From: Nostoc sp. CCCryo 231-06
GTDB lineage: Bacteria > Cyanobacteriota > Cyanobacteriia > Cyanobacteriales > Nostocaceae
Assembly (NCBI GenBank): GCA_023522315.1
Contig: JAHCSU010000061.1
Location: 1 to 64,000 of the forward strand
DNA: 64,000 nt
Direction: 5' to 3'
The notes beneath the pieces are model-generated. The model had not been told where the DNA came from. It made no database searches and saw only the letters and a list, made by a program, of their open reading frames with translations. Below, piece after piece: positions 50,600 through 61,886 of this stretch (positions are counted from its first letter, which is position 1; each line of letters starts with the position of its first letter). Both the position numbers and the translations under genes were made by a program.

Positions 50600-51421
50600 A
50601 TGAAAACAGATGTAATTTTTTATGAACTTATCAAGGAACTACCCCAGATATTTTTTGAACTTATTGATAAACCTGATACTAATCCTAATATCTACACATT
50701 TATTGCACCTGAAGTTAAGCAACAATCATTTCGTTTAGATGGTTTATTTACTACTATCAAGGGATTTTAAAATGAACCTATGTACTTTGTAGAATTGCAA
50801 ACCTACAAAGATGAAGAATTTTACGAACGACTTTTTGGGGAAATTTTTGTTTACTTTCGTCAATATAAACCAGCAAACTCAGACTGGTACGCAATTGTTA
50901 TTTACGACAAACGTATCCATGAAACCCCACCTCACCCGCGCTATCAGGCTTTAGTAGAACAACATCTACGCTGCATTTATCTGAATGAACTTTCGACTAG
51001 GACTGAAGATTCCTTGGCGATAGGAATTGCCAAACTATTTGTAGAAGCGCCTACAAAAGCTACTTCCTTAGCTCAACAGCTAATCACTAAGGCACGAGAA
51101 GACTTTCCCGATGAAAATCTTCAAAAGAAAGTGCTAGCATTTATCCAAGCAATTGTATTTTATAAGTTTCCCAATCTTACTTTAGAGGAAATTGAAGCCA
51201 TGCTTGATTTAGATGAACTTACAAATATTCGATTGTACAAGAGCATCTGGGAAAAGAGTAGATTGAAATTAACCCCAAAACTTAGGGATCGAGGTATGAG
51301 TGTTCAAGAAATGGCAGAATTGCTAGAAATAGATATTGAAGTTATCAGGAAATATCTGCGAGAAAACTTTCAGCGGTTAAGAGTATCTTTGACGACAAGT
51401 ATTGAGCGCATAGTACCGTAG
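50600..51421 (+). pseudogene. Rpn/DUF2887-family nuclease gene with an in-frame stop
   Basis: From ATG 50600 the frame reads MKTDVIFYELIKELPQIFFE, VKQQSFRLDGLFTTIKGF, then TAA, then without change of frame NEPMYFVELQTYKDEEFYER, LFGEIFVYFRQYK ... to 51421. Intact relatives read ...FENEPLYFVEVQTYKDEEFYDRLFGEIF, so GAA became TAA. This is the Rpn recombination-promoting nuclease family with D...E-x-Q core and a C-terminal part (MSVQEMAELLEIDIEVIRKY). The downstream 213-codon part might be translated alone from ATG 50780. Confidence 0.85.
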
Positions 51422-51509
51422 CCGTTTTGCGATCGCTTACCATCTGGCGTAGGCAATCACAGTTTATTATGCTATATTAAACGTAGTCGTTATGAGTTCA
51501 TATATTTTC

Positions 51510-52880
51510 ATGGCTAACACAACTGTAGAAAACTTGGTAATTATCGGTTCTGGCCCAGCAGGCTACACAGCCGCCATTTATGCCGGACGCGCTAACCTGA
51601 AACCCGTTGTATTTGAAGGTTTCCAAGCCGGGGGTTTACCTGGTGGACAACTAATGACAACGACGGAAGTTGAGAACTTTCCAGGGTTTCCCCAAGGGAT
51701 TACCGGGCCGGAACTGATGGATCAGATGAAAGCTCAGGCAGAGCGCTGGGGGGCGGAACTATATACTGAAGATGTTATATCAGTTGATTTGAGTCAGCGG
51801 CCATTTACAGTGCGATCGCAAGAAAGGGAAATTAAAACCAACAGCATCGTCATTGCTACGGGTGCAACAGCAAAGCGTTTAGGTTTACCCAACGAACATC
51901 AATTTTGGAGTCGGGGTATCTCCGCCTGTGCAATTTGCGATGGTGCAACACCAATTTTCCACGGCGCAGAATTGGCTGTGATTGGTGCTGGCGACTCGGC
52001 GGCGGAAGAGTCAATTTACCTCACCAAGTACGGCTCTAAGGTGAATATGTTGGTACGCACCGATAAAATGCGGGCTTCTAAAGCCATGCAAGACCGAGTT
52101 TTGAGCAATCCGAAAATCCAGGTGCATTGGAACACAGAAGCCGTGGATATCTTCGGTAACGGTCACATGGAAGGGGTGAAAGTCCGCAATACTAAAACTG
52201 GTGAAGAGAGTAAACTCCACGCTAAGGGTTTATTCTACGCCGTTGGTCACAGTCCCAATACTTCTTTATTCAAGGGGCAATTGCAACTGGATGAGGTCGG
52301 TTACGTTGTCACTAAGCATGGTACTGTAGAAACCAGTGTAGAGGGCATTTTTGCTGCTGGCGACGTACAAGATCATGAGTTTCGGCAAGCAATTACTGCT
52401 GCGGGTACTGGTTGTATGGCGGCGATGTTGGCAGAACGTTGGTTGTCTTCTAGTGGCTTAATTCAAGAATTCCATCAACAGCCAGAAACAGCCGTTAATG
52501 AATTAGAACATCAACCAGCTAAAAAGACTGAAGCCGAGGAAGAAGCTGGATTTAACTTGGATAGCACGCGCCATGTGGGAGGTTATTCTTTACGGAAATT
52601 GTTCCATGAAAGCGATCGCTTACTCCTTGTTAAATACGTCTCTCCTGGTTGTGGCCCTTGTCATACCCTGAAGCCGATTTTAAATAAAGTGGTGGATGAA
52701 TTTGACAGCAAAATTCACTTTGTAGAAATTGACATCGACAAAGACCGAGATATTGCTGAAAATGCTGGTGTGACAGGAACACCAACCGTTCAATTGTTCA
52801 AAAATAAGGAACTGGTGAAGGAAGTCAAAGGTGTGAAGCAAAAGAGCGAATACCGCCAGTTAATTGAAAGTAATCTGTAA
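51510..52880 (+). CDS. trxB: Thioredoxin reductase with fused thioredoxin domain (NTRC-type)
   Basis: 456 residues from ATG 51510 (ATG 51492 is an alternative adding six). Residues ~1-325 are an NADPH-thioredoxin reductase: [39 protein letters not shown], redox [21 protein letters not shown] and [20 protein letters not shown]. Residues ~360-456 are a thioredoxin with CGPC in [15 protein letters not shown]. This fusion, NTRC, is specific to cyanobacteria and chloroplasts and reduces 2-Cys peroxiredoxins. Housekeeping and intact. Confidence 0.93.
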   Translation: MANTTVENLVIIGSGPAGYTAAIYAGRANLKPVVFEGFQAGGLPGGQLMTTTEVENFPGFPQGITGPELMDQMKAQAERWGAELYTEDVISVDLSQRPFTVRSQEREIKTNSIVIATGATAKRLGLPNEHQFWSRGISACAICDGATPIFHGAELAVIGAGDSAAEESIYLTKYGSKVNMLVRTDKMRASKAMQDRVLSNPKIQVHWNTEAVDIFGNGHMEGVKVRNTKTGEESKLHAKGLFYAVGHSPNTSLFKGQLQLDEVGYVVTKHGTVETSVEGIFAAGDVQDHEFRQAITAAGTGCMAAMLAERWLSSSGLIQEFHQQPETAVNELEHQPAKKTEAEEEAGFNLDSTRHVGGYSLRKLFHESDRLLLVKYVSPGCGPCHTLKPILNKVVDEFDSKIHFVEIDIDKDRDIAENAGVTGTPTVQLFKNKELVKEVKGVKQKSEYRQLIESNL

Positions 52881-52943
52881 GAGAATGGGGGGTGGGAAAT
52901 GGGGAATAGTAAAAAATCATTGACAGTTACTAATTCTCAATAC

Positions 52944-53357
52944 TCACCCCCCAACATCGCAAACTAACTTGTTAAATAAAGATACAGAAATAATCGTTGT
53001 ATTGACCAAAGTTTGCGCCTGATTAAAATCAGAATCACCCGTAATCAAGAAATCTGCTTCTGCTGCCATAGCACAAGCTAAAAACTTTGCATCTTTTCTA
53101 TCTCTGGGAAAATCAACTTCAAAATTGACATCAATTAGCGTTAGAAATGTATCGATAATTTCAAACCATTCACCTCGCACCTGATCTGTCAACTTAAATT
53201 TGCTTCAGCTTAAGACTTCTTTATATTCCACAATAATTTCTTCAGAAGCTATCCATTGCCAATCTGGATTATCAAAAATAAACTGAATAACATTTCTTGG
53301 TACTCTACCCTTAAGGACAGCAGAAACTAAAACATTAGTGTCAATAACAACTTTCAT
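52944..53357 (-). pseudogene. PIN-domain toxin with an in-frame stop
   Basis: From ATG 53357 (overlapping the antitoxin stop by 4 bp) the frame reads MKVVIDTNVLVSAVLKGRVP, EEIIVEYKEVLS, then TGA at 53205-53207, then on in the same frame SKFKLTDQVRGEWFEIID, DRKDAKFLACAMAAEADFLI-TGDSDF to 52944. The family reads VLSRPKF here, so CGA became TGA. All PIN acidic residues (D6, E in EYKEVL, D in KDAKF, D in TGDSD) are otherwise present. Confidence 0.88.
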
Positions 53358-53593
53358 TCCCCGCGTTGGTAAGCTTCAATTTCTGCTGATATTTCTGCTT
53401 CTGTAATATCTTGTACTCCCGGTAGCGACTGTGTTTTATCAAATAAATCTCTCAGTTTTTTACTAATTTCTGCTCTTGAATTATCCTCAGCTAAGATAAT
53501 TATTTCTACTCTTTGTCCTACCTGAAAAGGTAAATCAGATAATATTACTTGACTTGGATCTGTAATGGTGATGTATTTTTTGTAAGCGTTCAT
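53354..53593 (-). CDS. VapB-like antitoxin of the broken PIN module
   Basis: 79 residues. MNAYKKYITITDPSQVILSD-LPFQVGQRVEIIIL is an AbrB-like or VapB start; the C-terminus (ISKKLRDLFDKTQSLPGVQD, AEISAEIEAYQRGE) is toxin-binding. ATGA overlap with the PIN gene. It is intact while its toxin carries a stop codon. Confidence 0.82.
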   Translation of the reverse strand: MNAYKKYITITDPSQVILSDLPFQVGQRVEIIILAEDNSRAEISKKLRDLFDKTQSLPGVQDITEAEISAEIEAYQRGE

Positions 53594-53817
53594 AATTCCT
53601 CCATTAACTTGGTCTTTCTCTACTTGGGATAATTAAACTTTGTGGTGACAACGGCTGGTAATTTATTTCTAGCAAAAACAAGGCATAATACCTCTAACTC
53701 AGTCTAGCTCTGTATCCACCGCGAAACAGTTGGGCTTTTATTCAGGATGTTTACGCAATCCCCTATCTGATATGTAAAATAGTCAGCGTATCAAGCTTTG
53801 ATCCAGGCGATCGCTCT

Positions 53818-54714
53818 ATGGCCATTACAAAACGGCGACTACCGACATTTTTACAGTTTGGCAAAAGTCTCAATCTTTCCCAAAAACTCATGCTCATCGG
53901 GTTAGCCATTACCCTCTTTTTCATCTTCCTGGCATTCTTCGCTCCCGTATTCCAGGCTTGGGGATGGCTGCAAAACCCCAAAGATTTTCTTTCTAACCCA
54001 ATTCACGAGCCACCCTCAGCTAAACATTGGTTTGGTACTAGTCGTCTGGGCTATGATGTGTTCTCCCGGACGCTGTTCGGCGCTCAAGCTGCTTTGCAGG
54101 TGGTGATTTTGGCAACAGCGCTGAGTATGATTATCGGTGTGCCTTTGGGGATGCTGAGTGGTTATCTCGGCGGTAAATTGGATAAAGTATTGCTGTTTAT
54201 TATGGATAGCATCTACACTCTACCGGGACTACTGCTGTCTGTGACGCTGGCGTTTGTGGTGGGGCGTGGGATATTAAATGCAGCGATCGCTATTAGCATT
54301 GCCTACATCCCCCAATATTACCGCGTTGTTCGCAACCACACTGTGAGCGTAAAAACTGAAGTGTTCATCGAAGCTGCTCAAGCAATGGGCGCTTCCACTT
54401 GGGTTGTGCTTTCTCGTTATCTATTTTTCAACGTCATTCAAAGCGTACCCGTCCTATTTACACTCAACGCTGCTGATGCAATTTTGGTGTTGGGCGGTTT
54501 GGGCTTTTTGGGACTAGGACTTCCCGAAGAAGTGCCAGAATGGGGACATGATTTAAAACAAGCTCTAGAAGCTCTACCTACTGGCATTTGGTGGACTACA
54601 CTTTTCCCTGGTTTAACCATGACATTCATGGTGGTAGGGTTATCACTACTTGGTGAAGGGTTAAACGAGTTTGTCAATCCCCGCTTACGGAGAGAAAATA
54701 GAATCCGAAAATAG
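53818..54714 (+). CDS. DppC-type ABC transporter permease
   Basis: 298 residues. About six transmembrane helices: first LMLIGLAITLFFIFLAFFAP, then the OppB/C core (HWFGTSRLGYDVFSRTLFGA, ALSMIIGVPLGMLSGYLGG) and the EAA loop EAAQAMGASTWVVLSRYLFF. It moves peptides or nickel across the membrane with a partner permease, an ATPase and a binding protein, none of which is adjacent, so the subunits are dispersed, as is common in cyanobacteria. Confidence 0.88.
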   Translation: MAITKRRLPTFLQFGKSLNLSQKLMLIGLAITLFFIFLAFFAPVFQAWGWLQNPKDFLSNPIHEPPSAKHWFGTSRLGYDVFSRTLFGAQAALQVVILATALSMIIGVPLGMLSGYLGGKLDKVLLFIMDSIYTLPGLLLSVTLAFVVGRGILNAAIAISIAYIPQYYRVVRNHTVSVKTEVFIEAAQAMGASTWVVLSRYLFFNVIQSVPVLFTLNAADAILVLGGLGFLGLGLPEEVPEWGHDLKQALEALPTGIWWTTLFPGLTMTFMVVGLSLLGEGLNEFVNPRLRRENRIRK

Positions 54715-54789
54715 TTAATAAACAGTGGACAGTTATCAGTCAACGGGCTGATCATTGATAACTGGTAATTGATAACTGGAGAAATTAGT

Positions 54790-54999
54790 GTGAAAGATAA
54801 CCTGACGTTAATTGCCGCCGCTACTGGCGGGTTTATCCTTTCCGTTGCCCTTGCTGGCATCTTAAGAGGTGCGCCAGTTACAGGTTGGCAGGAGCAATCG
54901 AGTTTCCGCAGCACGACTTTTGCTAATTTGCAGAAATCGGAGTTGAAAGCTGGGCGTTTTGAGATCGGGGATGAAAACGACTCGCACTCAATAAAATAG
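54790..54999 (+). CDS. Small membrane protein
   Basis: 69 residues from GTG 54790, preceded by GGAGAA. VKDNLTLIAAATGGFILSVA-LAGIL is one transmembrane segment; the rest (GRFEIGDENDSHS) is soluble and acidic. A TTG seven codons upstream is less likely. Family unknown; it may be species-group specific. Confidence 0.55.
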   Translation: MKDNLTLIAAATGGFILSVALAGILRGAPVTGWQEQSSFRSTTFANLQKSELKAGRFEIGDENDSHSIK

Positions 55000-55165
55000 A
55001 AAATTTAGAATTTTTTCGCGCCAAAATGCTAAGTACAACTTTGCGGAAAATTGTGGCGAATTGAGGGGTGAAATTTAAACGCAGAGGTAAGCGCAGAGGG
55101 TACGCAAAGGTTTGACTTGACTACGAACTTGTAAGCTGTACTACTATGCTTGTTAAAGTCGAAAA

Positions 55166-56089
55166 TTGGCGGCTTTGTCTGAGGATTTTAATGTGGTGAG
55201 TTCTCAAGTAATTGGCATTGATGTGGGGGGAACAGCAATTAAGCTGGGGCGGTTTACAGCTGATGGTACTTGTCTGCAATCTTTGACTGTGGCGGCTCCC
55301 CAACCGACAACACCAGAGGCTGTGCTGGCGGTGATGGTAGATGCGATCGCACAAATTGATCCAGATAATCAAACTGTTGCTATCGGTGTTGGGACTCCTG
55401 GCCCATCCGATGCAAGAGGACGCATTGCCAAAATCGCTATTAACTTACCTGGATGGCTAGATGTGCCTTTAGCAGACTGGTTAGAAGCTAAAACTGGCAA
55501 ACCTACTGCGATCGCTAATGATGCTAATTGCGCTCTTTTGGGAGAAGCTTGGCTGGGAGCCGGTCGCTACTTTCAAAATCTGATTCTGCTGACTTTAGGA
55601 ACTGGTGTTGGTGGCGCAATTATCCTTGATGGCAAACTATTTATTGGACATCAAGGAGCCGCCGGGGAATTGGGTCTAATTTCATTAAATCCTGATGGCC
55701 CAATTTGTAATAGTGGCAATCAAGGCTCTTTGGAACAATATGCCTGTGCTACTGCAATTCGCCGCCGCACTCTCAAGGAACCCGCCGAATTGGGTTTTCT
55801 TGCCCAACAAGGAGATCCCAAAGCATTGACTTTTTGGCAAGAGTATGGTAAGTATTTGGGAATTGGTTTGACGAGTTTAATTTATGTACTAACACCGCAA
55901 GCGATCGTCATTGGTGGCGGTATAAGTGGCAGCTTTGAATTTTTCTTACCAGCAGTGAAGGCAGAAATTGAGAAGCGAGTGCAGCCTTTATCACGGGTGG
56001 GTTTACAAATATTGCCAGCCGAGTTAGGTAATTTTGCAGGGATAGTAGGTGCAGCAAAATTAGCATGGCAACACTATTCAGAATTTTAA
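55166..56089 (+). CDS. ROK-family sugar kinase (glucokinase-like)
   Basis: 307 residues from TTG 55166; a GTG at 55193 is another possible start. VIGIDVGGTAIKLGRF is the phosphate-binding motif, IGVGTPGPSD the sugar site, NDANCALLGEAW and LTLGTGVGGAII the catalytic Asp and second ATP loop, and GHQGAAGELG the His of the ROK zinc/E motif. The canonical CxCGxxGCxE cysteines are replaced by NSGNQGSLEQYA, as in many cyanobacterial relatives. It phosphorylates glucose or another hexose. Confidence 0.87.
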   Translation: MAALSEDFNVVSSQVIGIDVGGTAIKLGRFTADGTCLQSLTVAAPQPTTPEAVLAVMVDAIAQIDPDNQTVAIGVGTPGPSDARGRIAKIAINLPGWLDVPLADWLEAKTGKPTAIANDANCALLGEAWLGAGRYFQNLILLTLGTGVGGAIILDGKLFIGHQGAAGELGLISLNPDGPICNSGNQGSLEQYACATAIRRRTLKEPAELGFLAQQGDPKALTFWQEYGKYLGIGLTSLIYVLTPQAIVIGGGISGSFEFFLPAVKAEIEKRVQPLSRVGLQILPAELGNFAGIVGAAKLAWQHYSEF

Positions 56090-56719
56090 ATGATGGTTCA
56101 AACAATCCCAGCTAGAGACATCAGTCTTTACGAATTAGAAGAAAAATTTGGTTTGCAACTTGCCACAGACACCAACTTTTTTACAGAGTGGACAGAAAAT
56201 TTCCCAACTCTGACTGATGCTGAAAAGCAAGCGCTCGCGCGAGTGAAAAGCAACTATTTAAACTTGAATAAGCACCGTCTAATGTCAGAAGAGGCAGTAA
56301 AGATGGTAGTGCTGTCTCCTTTACTCGATTTAGCTGGGTTTTATCAACTTCCTTTTGAGATTGAAACCGAGACTTCTGTTGAGATTTCTGCTGAAGACAA
56401 GAACTTTATCGTTAAAGGAAACATTGATGTTCTTGTTATCCAAAAACGTTTTTGGGTACTTGTCATCGAATCTAAAAGCAGTAAATTTGATGTGATGACA
56501 GCCCTACCTCAAGCACTCGCTTATATGCTTGATCGTCCAAATCCTGCACAACCGACTTTTGGTTTACTAATCAACGGTAGGGAATTTGTTTTTGTCAAAT
56601 TGATTCAACAAGAACATCCTTGGTATGCACGATCTTATGCGCTATCAATTGAACGCGATTCAGAACTCCACCAAGTACTCAGTGTATTGAAGCGCCTTGG
56701 AGAATTAATCGGGGATTAA
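56090..56719 (+). CDS. Restriction-endonuclease-fold protein (HsdR-N-like)
   Basis: 209 residues starting at the base after the ROK stop (ATGATG; the second ATG is equally likely). NIDVLVIQKRFWVLVIESKS has the D...E-x-K arrangement of PD-(D/E)XK nucleases, as in the type I restriction R N-terminal domain. FDVMTALPQALAYMLDRPNP and FGLLINGREFVFVKL follow. No methylase or specificity subunit is nearby, so it is a solitary nuclease-fold protein. Confidence 0.75.
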   Translation: MMVQTIPARDISLYELEEKFGLQLATDTNFFTEWTENFPTLTDAEKQALARVKSNYLNLNKHRLMSEEAVKMVVLSPLLDLAGFYQLPFEIETETSVEISAEDKNFIVKGNIDVLVIQKRFWVLVIESKSSKFDVMTALPQALAYMLDRPNPAQPTFGLLINGREFVFVKLIQQEHPWYARSYALSIERDSELHQVLSVLKRLGELIGD

Positions 56720-56721
56720 AA

Positions 56722-56795
56722 CCTCACCCCCAACCCCTCTCCTTACTAAGGAGAGGGGAGATGAAGCACAGCTTTATCGGGGTGAGGTTAAGCTA
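56722..56795. repeat. Palindromic repeat (AACCTCACCC ... GGGTGAGGTT)
   Basis: CCTCACCC and GGGTGAGG bound CCCTCTCCTTACTAAGGAGA-GGGG and a GCACAGCTTTATC block, related to 40089-40170. It starts 2 bp past the stop of the nuclease-fold gene. Confidence 0.75.
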
Positions 56796-56836
56796 TACAT
56801 CACGCTTATTACGAAACGCTATATTACTAATTAATA

Positions 56837-57259
56837 TTAAGACAAAGAATATCCAGTTGCTTTCTTAACGTATTTCACAACTTTTTCATAAGATTCAGGA
56901 TTACTTACAGGGTTGATGATGATGGAAATAGTGCCATCTGGCAACCAAAAAGTTATCCTACCATTCGGTTCATGACAAAATGAACTGATGCAGTTGAGAT
57001 TAATTACATATTCGTTTTTATCGTAATAGATTTTTACCCAGTGGGCATGATCTAATTCCAATCCAGTCACACATTCTAAATAATCGAGGATCTTTTGATA
57101 GTCTTCCAAGCTATTTTGCGGGTTAATCACTATCGGAATGGCACTATCGGGTAACCAAAAAGTAACCCTGCCGTTCAGTTCATAACAAAAAGCATGGACA
57201 CGTTCAAAATTCACTACATATTCTCTCCTTTCGTAAAGGATTTTCACCCAGTACGCCAC
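56837..57259 (-). CDS. Hypothetical protein with internal duplication
   Basis: 140 residues in two ~67-residue halves. First: YWVKILYERREYVVNFERVH and NGRVTFWLPDSAIPIVINPQ. Second: HWVKIYYDKNEYVINLNCIS and NGRITFWLPDGTISIIINPV. Both have the order WVKI-EYV-FCxE-NGRxTFWLPD-IxIxINP. The domain is predicted beta-rich and soluble. I cannot name it. Confidence 0.7.
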   Translation of the reverse strand: MAYWVKILYERREYVVNFERVHAFCYELNGRVTFWLPDSAIPIVINPQNSLEDYQKILDYLECVTGLELDHAHWVKIYYDKNEYVINLNCISSFCHEPNGRITFWLPDGTISIIINPVSNPESYEKVVKYVKKATGYSLS

Positions 57260-57360
57260 AACATCTCCCCAAGTCCGAAATTTACGAATGATGCACCCTG
57301 TATGTCCAAATCTACTGAAGCCTTAAGTTAATGTTGCAATTAATTATGAATTATGAATTG

Positions 57361-59022
<1,662 letters not shown>

Positions 59023-59084
59023 CTAAAAATACATCCCGTCATTGTGCCACAGTTATTGTGGTGTAATCTTCTGTAATTGAGCTT

Positions 59085-60914
59085 GTGAAAAACCTTTTAG
59101 GATTAGTAATATTAGGCTGTATTGTCACCTCCTCTGTAGCACTGGCAGAGCCATCTCTTAAAGTCGTTTTTCCGGAAACAAGCTACCAGACGAGTTCCCA
59201 AAAAATCTTCTTTCTGGGGACTGCACCACCAGATGGTCAGGTTTTGATCAATAGTAAGCCAATTACCCGCAGCAAAGCTGGTCATTTTTCCCCTAGTTTC
59301 CCCTTGCAGTTGGGGGAGAATCTTTTTACTGTGCGTCACGACAATCAAGAACTCCAGATTAAAGTGACAAGGCTTCCCACTGATCCTGAGCTACCACAGG
59401 GGTTAGCCTTTGCTAAAGATTCCCTGGCTCCCGCAGTTGACATTGCCAGACTACCGGGAGAAATAATTTGTTTTAGCGCGATCGCATCCCCTAACGCTAA
59501 TGTCTCTGTCAAGTTAGCTAATCAAACTATTGCTCTTTCACCCCAACCCCAACAGGCACAACTACCAAGTAATTTGGCAGCTTTGACAGGGCAAAATCAG
59601 CCTCATGCCCAGTCTAGCGTAGGAAAGTATGAGGGTTGCATTACACTGCAACAACCTGATCCTGCTTTTTTATCCCTAATTTACGGTAACAACATCATTT
59701 CTGGTGCTGTTGTCCCAGACTCAAGTAAAGGGGTAGATTTGGGACAACCTCAGTTTCAGCTGACGCTCAATGGCAAGACGATAACTCAACCAGGGACTGG
59801 TAAAATTCAAATCCTTTCAAGAGCACAGTTGCCAGTTTCTGAGGTTACAGTAGAATCAGGCGTTGCTCGCACTGGCCCAAGCACCGATTATTCCCGACTT
59901 ACACCACTGCCCAAAGGCACACGCGCAACAGTAACAGGTAGGCAAGGTGAATGGTTGCGTCTAGACTATGGCGCTTGGATTTATAGTAAAGAAACGCGCA
60001 TTTTACCTGGTGCAGTTCCGCCACAGACAATAATTCGCAGTGTCGGATACCGTCAACTCCCTGGTACGACAGAGATAGTTTTCCCCTTACAAGTTCCCGT
60101 ACCTGTGAGCGTGCAACAAAGTGAGGGTACTTTAGCTCTCACTCTCTACAATACCACTGCCCAAACGGACATTATTCGTCTGGATGATGACCCCCTAATT
60201 TCTCGCCTAGATTGGCAACAAGAGGCTCCAGAACAAGTAAAATACACCTTTAACCTCAAAAAAGGTCAACAGTGGGGATATAAGCTGAGATACGACGGTA
60301 CAACCCTGGTTTTGGCTTTGCGTCATCCGCCGAAAATTGGGAACACAAGACGCAAGCTTTTAGCTAATCTCAAGATTGTACTAGATCCTGGGCATGGAGG
60401 TAAAGAAACTGGTGCCAGTGGCCCAACTGGATATTTAGAAAAAGATGTGAATTTGGTGGTATCCAAGTTGCTGCGGGATGAGTTGGTGAAGCGAGGAGCA
60501 ACAGTAGTGATGACACGGGAGGACGATCGCGAACTTTCTTTAGCAGAACGTCAGGCAATTATCAGTCAAGAAGAACCTGCGATCGCTCTTTCCATACATC
60601 ACAATTCTTTACCCGATGATGGCGATGCCGAAAAAACTAAGGGATTCGGCACTTTTTGGTATCATCCCCAAGCTCACAACCTCGCAATATTTTTACAAAA
60701 CTATGTAGTCAAAAACCTCGGCAGACCTTATTATGGCGTGTTTTGGAACAACCTAGCGCTGACACGTCCGGCAGCTGCGCCATCAGTCTTGCTGGAATTG
60801 GGTTTTATGAGCAATCCCGATGAATTTGAGCAGGTGGTGAACCCAGAAGAACAAAAGAAAATGGCTTATGCGATCGCTCAGGGGATTACTGAGTGGTTTA
60901 AGAGTGTGAGATAA
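59085..60914 (+). CDS. N-acetylmuramoyl-L-alanine amidase, AmiC-like
   Basis: 609 residues from GTG 59085. A signal peptide (LLGLVILGCIVTSSVALAEP) leads to ~240 residues of unrecognised N-terminal domains, an SH3b-like domain (VESGVARTGPSTDYSRLTPL ... GTRATVTGRQGEWLRL) and an AMIN-like part, then Amidase_3 (residues ~425-605): VLDPGHGGKETGASGPTGYL, TREDDRELSLAERQ, ALSIHHNS and LELGFMSNPDE with zinc ligands H and E. It cleaves septal peptidoglycan in the periplasm and helps open cell-cell channels. Confidence 0.9.
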   Translation: MKNLLGLVILGCIVTSSVALAEPSLKVVFPETSYQTSSQKIFFLGTAPPDGQVLINSKPITRSKAGHFSPSFPLQLGENLFTVRHDNQELQIKVTRLPTDPELPQGLAFAKDSLAPAVDIARLPGEIICFSAIASPNANVSVKLANQTIALSPQPQQAQLPSNLAALTGQNQPHAQSSVGKYEGCITLQQPDPAFLSLIYGNNIISGAVVPDSSKGVDLGQPQFQLTLNGKTITQPGTGKIQILSRAQLPVSEVTVESGVARTGPSTDYSRLTPLPKGTRATVTGRQGEWLRLDYGAWIYSKETRILPGAVPPQTIIRSVGYRQLPGTTEIVFPLQVPVPVSVQQSEGTLALTLYNTTAQTDIIRLDDDPLISRLDWQQEAPEQVKYTFNLKKGQQWGYKLRYDGTTLVLALRHPPKIGNTRRKLLANLKIVLDPGHGGKETGASGPTGYLEKDVNLVVSKLLRDELVKRGATVVMTREDDRELSLAERQAIISQEEPAIALSIHHNSLPDDGDAEKTKGFGTFWYHPQAHNLAIFLQNYVVKNLGRPYYGVFWNNLALTRPAAAPSVLLELGFMSNPDEFEQVVNPEEQKKMAYAIAQGITEWFKSVR

Positions 60915-60943
60915 ATTTGGAGGTAAAACTAGGTTGTATTTGG

Positions 60944-61053
60944 TGGAGTGCGATGTCTGACGACAAGGCTAGCGCGATCGCTATTTTTTAGCTAGTTCTT
61001 GCTCAATGTTGCGATCGGTCTTTGTTCAATGACTTTTATAGTGTATTTTCATA
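60944..61053. repeat. ~190-bp direct repeat family, partial copy R1
   Basis: Holds CGATGTCTGACGACAAGGCT, AGCGCGATCGCTATTTTTTA and GACTTTTATAGTGTATTTTC. It corresponds to the right two-thirds of the copies at 62104 and 63116. Confidence 0.85.
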
Positions 61054-61185
61054 GGTCACTTACTTAGTTGGTTAGAAGATTATTTATTTCTCTAAAAGCA
61101 ATGGGTATTATTGATAATGATGAGATGTCTTTAGGTGAAACTAGAGGTAGTGACAGAAAAAGTAAAAATAATGAGGTAAGTAAAA

Positions 61186-61410
61186 ATGAAAAATGAACAA
61201 GAAAGAAAAGAAACAATTGAAGCTATCAACGTGTTGTTAAACCAAGCATACGACAGTATTTTAGATGAAATACTCGCGGATTTAAAAAGAATTGATGATA
61301 TAGAAGACGAGGAAGATACACAAGCTATTAAAGAAGCTAGAGAAGATAGACGCATCAATGGCACTGTGTCTTGGGATGAATATAAAGGATATAACAGAGA
61401 AACGGCTTAA
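61186..61410 (+). CDS. RelB-like antitoxin
   Basis: 74 residues, acidic. ETIEAINVLLNQAYDSILDE, ILADLKRIDDIEDEEDTQAI and the end (TVSWDEYKGYNRETA) are typical of an antitoxin upstream of a RelE toxin. Its TAA shares one base with the toxin's ATG, so the two are translationally coupled. The DNA-binding part is not of a type I can name. Confidence 0.78.
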   Translation: MKNEQERKETIEAINVLLNQAYDSILDEILADLKRIDDIEDEEDTQAIKEAREDRRINGTVSWDEYKGYNRETA

Positions 61411-61673
61411 TGTATCAAATCGAATTTACTAAGGGTGCGATAAAACAACTAAATAAACTACCAAGCAACATTAAAGAACGCATCGATGTAAGAATTTTAG
61501 ATTTGTCTACAGAACCGCGTCCAGACGGAGTTAAAAAAATAAAAGGTGATGAAAATTATTATCGTATTCGAGTAGGAGATTACCGCGTAATTTATGAAAT
61601 ATATGATGATATTTTGTTAATAAGTGTAGTTAGAGTAGGGCATCGAAGTAAAATTTATAAAGACGAAACTTGA
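61410..61673 (+). CDS. RelE-family toxin
   Basis: 87 residues. YQIEFTKGAIKQLNKLPSNI, KERIDVRILDLSTEPRPDGV-KKIKGDENYYRIRVGDYRVI-YEI and VVRVGHRSKIY match RelE closely, including R-V-G-x-Y-R and the terminal H-R-x-x-x-Y. RelE cleaves ribosome-bound mRNA. All features are intact, and the module is bracketed by repeats R1 and R2. Confidence 0.92.
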   Translation: MYQIEFTKGAIKQLNKLPSNIKERIDVRILDLSTEPRPDGVKKIKGDENYYRIRVGDYRVIYEIYDDILLISVVRVGHRSKIYKDET

Positions 61674-61712
61674 CAAATAAGAAAATCTTAGGGCTAGTGG
61701 CAACATCGCGGT

Positions 61713-61886
61713 GTGAGTCTCCAAGTAAGTTTGTCCCAGTATCAAAGTATGGTATTAGCTTATTCGCTTATGGTTCCTGTTTGGGCATCAGATGCGATCG
61801 CTCAAGCAGGTAAAAAGCCCGAAGATGGAGCAATGCAGAAGATAGCAAAAACAGCCCTCAAGTTCTTGAAAGGTGCGTTGGCGTAG
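61713..61886 (+). CDS. Possible small ORF with signal-like N-terminus
   Basis: 57 codons from GTG 61713 (or 45 from ATG 61749). SMVLAYSLMVPVWASDAIAQ has a hydrophobic stretch and an Ala-type cleavage site, then a basic helix KIAKTALKFLKGALA. It runs into a dispersed repeat (GCGTTGGCGTAGCCC) that supplies its stop. No clear SD. It could be a gene fragment. Confidence 0.25.
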   Translation: MSLQVSLSQYQSMVLAYSLMVPVWASDAIAQAGKKPEDGAMQKIAKTALKFLKGALA

